Positions 62,313 through 64,000 of a DNA stretch of 64,000 nucleotides are shown piece after piece; position 1 is the first letter of the stretch, and every line of letters begins with the position of its first letter. Under the pieces are notes generated by a model, which saw only the letters and a list, made by a program, of their open reading frames with translations, did not search any database and was not told where the DNA came from. Location: contig CAADUZ010000023.1 of NCBI GenBank assembly GCA_900752335.1, positions 39,475 through 103,474 of the forward strand, written 5' to 3'. Position numbers and translations under genes: made by a program. The stretch is from Clostridia bacterium. Lineage in GTDB: Bacteria; Bacillota; Clostridia; TANB77; CAG-508.

Positions 62313-62663
62313 CTATTTATTATTACCTATATTCTGCGTATTCCATCTTGATAAACGTATATTTTTATATGCCTCTACAACTTGCGAATACTTTCTATAT
62401 TCGTCCTCCCAAACCATATCTGGTATTTTATCAAAAGCATCAAAAACCTTCTCCGCTTCACTTAAAAATATAATTTGTTCTTGTGGACTCATTGCTTGAT
62501 ACCTCTTTGAAAACGCATATAGTTTGTCTAGCATCTGGTTTGCTTGAATAAAACTCCAAAAATCTTTTACTTTTATGCCCGCTAGTTTTAATTGTAATAT
62601 TGAAAAAGCAATTAATCCAAATATTATAAATATCAGTATATATACTATTATGATTAATTCCAT
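62313..62663 (-). CDS. Single-helix hypothetical protein
   Basis: 116 residues. N-terminal membrane anchor (LIIIVYILIFIIFGLIAFS), then a helical cytosolic domain (MSPQEQIIFLSEAEKVFDAF). No family recognised. Confidence 0.65.
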   Translation of the reverse strand: MELIIIVYILIFIIFGLIAFSILQLKLAGIKVKDFWSFIQANQMLDKLYAFSKRYQAMSPQEQIIFLSEAEKVFDAFDKIPDMVWEDEYRKYSQVVEAYKNIRLSRWNTQNIGNNK

Positions 62664-62844
62664 ATTTATTTCCTCTCTCGTAAATATATGTGTATTATAT
62701 CATAAATTTAGTAAAATAAAATAGTTTGTGCAGATTTTTTTGGATTTTATAGTACATGTAATAAAAAATGCAGTATTAGCCTTAAATATACTCATACCAC
62801 ATTTTTTATTACTATGCTGCCTTTATTAAATTAATTATTTTTTC

Positions 62845-63633
62845 TTATATAGTTTCTTGTGTAGTTCTTAAAATCATTCCATCTACAGCTTCCTCTATAA
62901 TTTTAAGCATAAACTCAATAAATTCATTTGCATTCCCTGCATTATTGCAATTTTGAATTACTGTATAATATTCTTCTTGATTCTTTTTTATTATACTTTC
63001 TATTGGAATATATTTAAAGAATTCTTTCCAATGTGCAAGTATTGCAGTTTGCCATAATCTTGCGGTTCTTCCATTTCCATCTGAAAATGGGTGTATAAAT
63101 ACAAACTCATAATGGAATATAGAAGATAATATTAAAGGATTAACTTCGTCTTTAACAGCCTTCATCCAATTAAATAAATTATCCATTAGCATCGGAACCA
63201 TTGTATGAGGAGGAGCCATAAAAATTTGAACATTTCCGTCATAAACAGCTTCTCCATGATTTCTAAATTTTCCACTATCGTCTTGGATAGCAAAAGTTAA
63301 TATTCCTTGAATTCTTTTTAAATCTTCTACAGAGTATGGATTTATATTATCAATTTCTTCATAAGCTTTATATGCATTCTTAACTTCTTGAATATCTCTT
63401 TGCTCCCCTATAACTGCTTTTCCATTTATTACAGCTTCAACTTGAAATAATGATAACTGATTATTTTCAATAGCTAAAGACGAATGTATTGACTTTATTC
63501 TTGTTTTTCTTCTTAATTCTGGAAATTTATTTAAGCTTTCAAAGTAATTAGCTTCTCCTACTTTCTCCATTATTTTCGTAGCTAGATTTAGCATCTTATC
63601 GGTTATAGTATAAGGTGGGTATTCTATCTCCAT
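62845..63633 (-). CDS. Fic-domain AMPylase-like protein with N-terminal inhibitory helix
   Basis: 262 residues. Fic core HPFSDGNGRTAR near 181-192 and the flap region. An (S/T)xxxE(G/N) motif, SLAIEN at residues 52-57, is the inhibitory helix of class II Fic proteins. A C-terminal winged helix follows. GGAGGTAC precedes the start. Probably a self-inhibited AMP-transferase; target unknown. Confidence 0.92.
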   Translation of the reverse strand: MEIEYPPYTITDKMLNLATKIMEKVGEANYFESLNKFPELRRKTRIKSIHSSLAIENNQLSLFQVEAVINGKAVIGEQRDIQEVKNAYKAYEEIDNINPYSVEDLKRIQGILTFAIQDDSGKFRNHGEAVYDGNVQIFMAPPHTMVPMLMDNLFNWMKAVKDEVNPLILSSIFHYEFVFIHPFSDGNGRTARLWQTAILAHWKEFFKYIPIESIIKKNQEEYYTVIQNCNNAGNANEFIEFMLKIIEEAVDGMILRTTQETI

Positions 63634-63660
63634 TTTGTACCTCCAACTTGCTATTGAAAT

Positions 63661-63704
63661 AAAAAAACAACAAGTTTAAAGTTTGTAAAAACTTGTTGTT
63701 TTTT
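63661..63704. terminator. Strong hairpin next to the Fic gene
   Basis: AAAAAACAACAAGTTT / AAACTTGTTGTTTTTTT, upstream of Fic on the minus strand, so it most likely ends a gene beyond the window. Confidence 0.8.
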
Positions 63705-63724
63705 TATAATATTATAATATTTTC

Positions 63725-63753
63725 TGGTGCAGATGGGAGAAATCAAATCCTCG
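63725..63753 (-). other. Degenerate tRNA 3' end (tRNA-Leu-like remnant)
   Basis: The minus strand reads ..CTCCCATCTGCACCA, an acceptor 3' strand with ACCA, preceded by a T-arm-like GAGGATTTGATTTCTCC in which the conserved TTCGA is TTTGA. No matching 5' half lies upstream within the window. Possibly an attachment-site scar. Confidence 0.35.
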
Positions 63754-64000
63754 CAAGTAGCTATTTAAAAGCATATTTCTAATTAAATCCGAGCATATTT
63801 CGAGCAAAACAAATAAAATGAATAAGGTTATATAATTTTAAAAAATATTAAAAAAGGTTTAATTATCTTCTAATATTCTTCTATATTGATATTTGTTGCT
63901 TTATATTTTTTTCTCCTACCTCACACCATCTAGCAATGCAATTACTCACTTCAAACAAAAGTTTTTTTATTATTAATTTTTATAAATCTAATATAGATAA
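63754..64000. other. Gene-free end of the window
   Basis: No ORF recognised; T-rich sequence with nothing I can name. Confidence 0.4.

Noticed and set aside
1..64000. Reassignment of TGA or of CGG to another amino acid
   Set aside because: TGA ends genes normally, and CGG is not used as an internal sense codon in any gene read here, so a reassigned meaning cannot be inferred from substitutions.

Overview
The window is a low-GC chromosome segment of an endospore-forming Firmicute, probably an uncultured gut Clostridium relative. It carries spo0A, a spoIVFA-spoIVFB pair and yyaC, and the ribosome binding sites are of the AGGAGGTGAT type. The standard code fits: TGA is a stop and TGG encodes Trp. 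Most genes lie on the minus strand.

Layout. 1-5.3 kb is core: uvrC (partial), spoIVFB, spoIVFA, yyaC, small genes and hom. 5.4-14.1 kb is an accessory, defence-like region. It holds an unknown gene, a split PD-(D/E)XK nuclease gene, a SEC-C protein, an orphan HsdS-like half subunit, small membrane and zinc-ribbon proteins, a ribbon-helix-helix protein, a DUF6338-like protein and a type I toxin-antitoxin locus. 14.3-31.5 kb looks like a 17-kb integrative element inserted in the 3' end of spo0A. A displaced spo0A 3' fragment marks its left edge; a tyrosine recombinase next to the intact spo0A marks its right edge. The element carries a second type I toxin-antitoxin locus, membrane-protein cargo, XRE regulators, a second integrase, an AEP-like primase plus SF2 helicase operon, and a phage-like divergent switch with a LexA/CI-type repressor. 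32-64 kb is again mostly core: YigZ-like, FAD oxidoreductase, PLP lyase, WG-repeat and CBS/CorC proteins, two sortase/substrate modules, a two-component system, MscS, trmB, an ABC exporter, a DAP-dehydrogenase-like enzyme, a J protein, proS, scpB, an SSB-like protein, murI, TSUP halves, a cysteine desulfurase and a Fic protein. A TnpB-only IS605-type element and several small repeats interrupt it.

The most striking observation concerns translation. Reading every annotated gene by eye, I found CGG in frame only three times. Each time it is directly followed by TAA, and each time the coding sequence continues in the +1 frame: 7356-7361 nuclease, 20166-20171 XRE repressor, 27087-27082 primase. 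The four bases CGGT therefore stand for one residue. This suggests a +1 recoding signal, CGG-UAA, used by accessory and mobile genes in a genome where CGG is otherwise unused. I do not know of a published description of it.

Other signals worth attention are paired Fst/par-like toxin-antitoxin loci sharing an identical 18-nt leader, two 62-bp REP-like palindromes 46 kb apart with compensated arm changes, and a 176-bp structured palindrome beside a sortase substrate that ends at its sorting motif.
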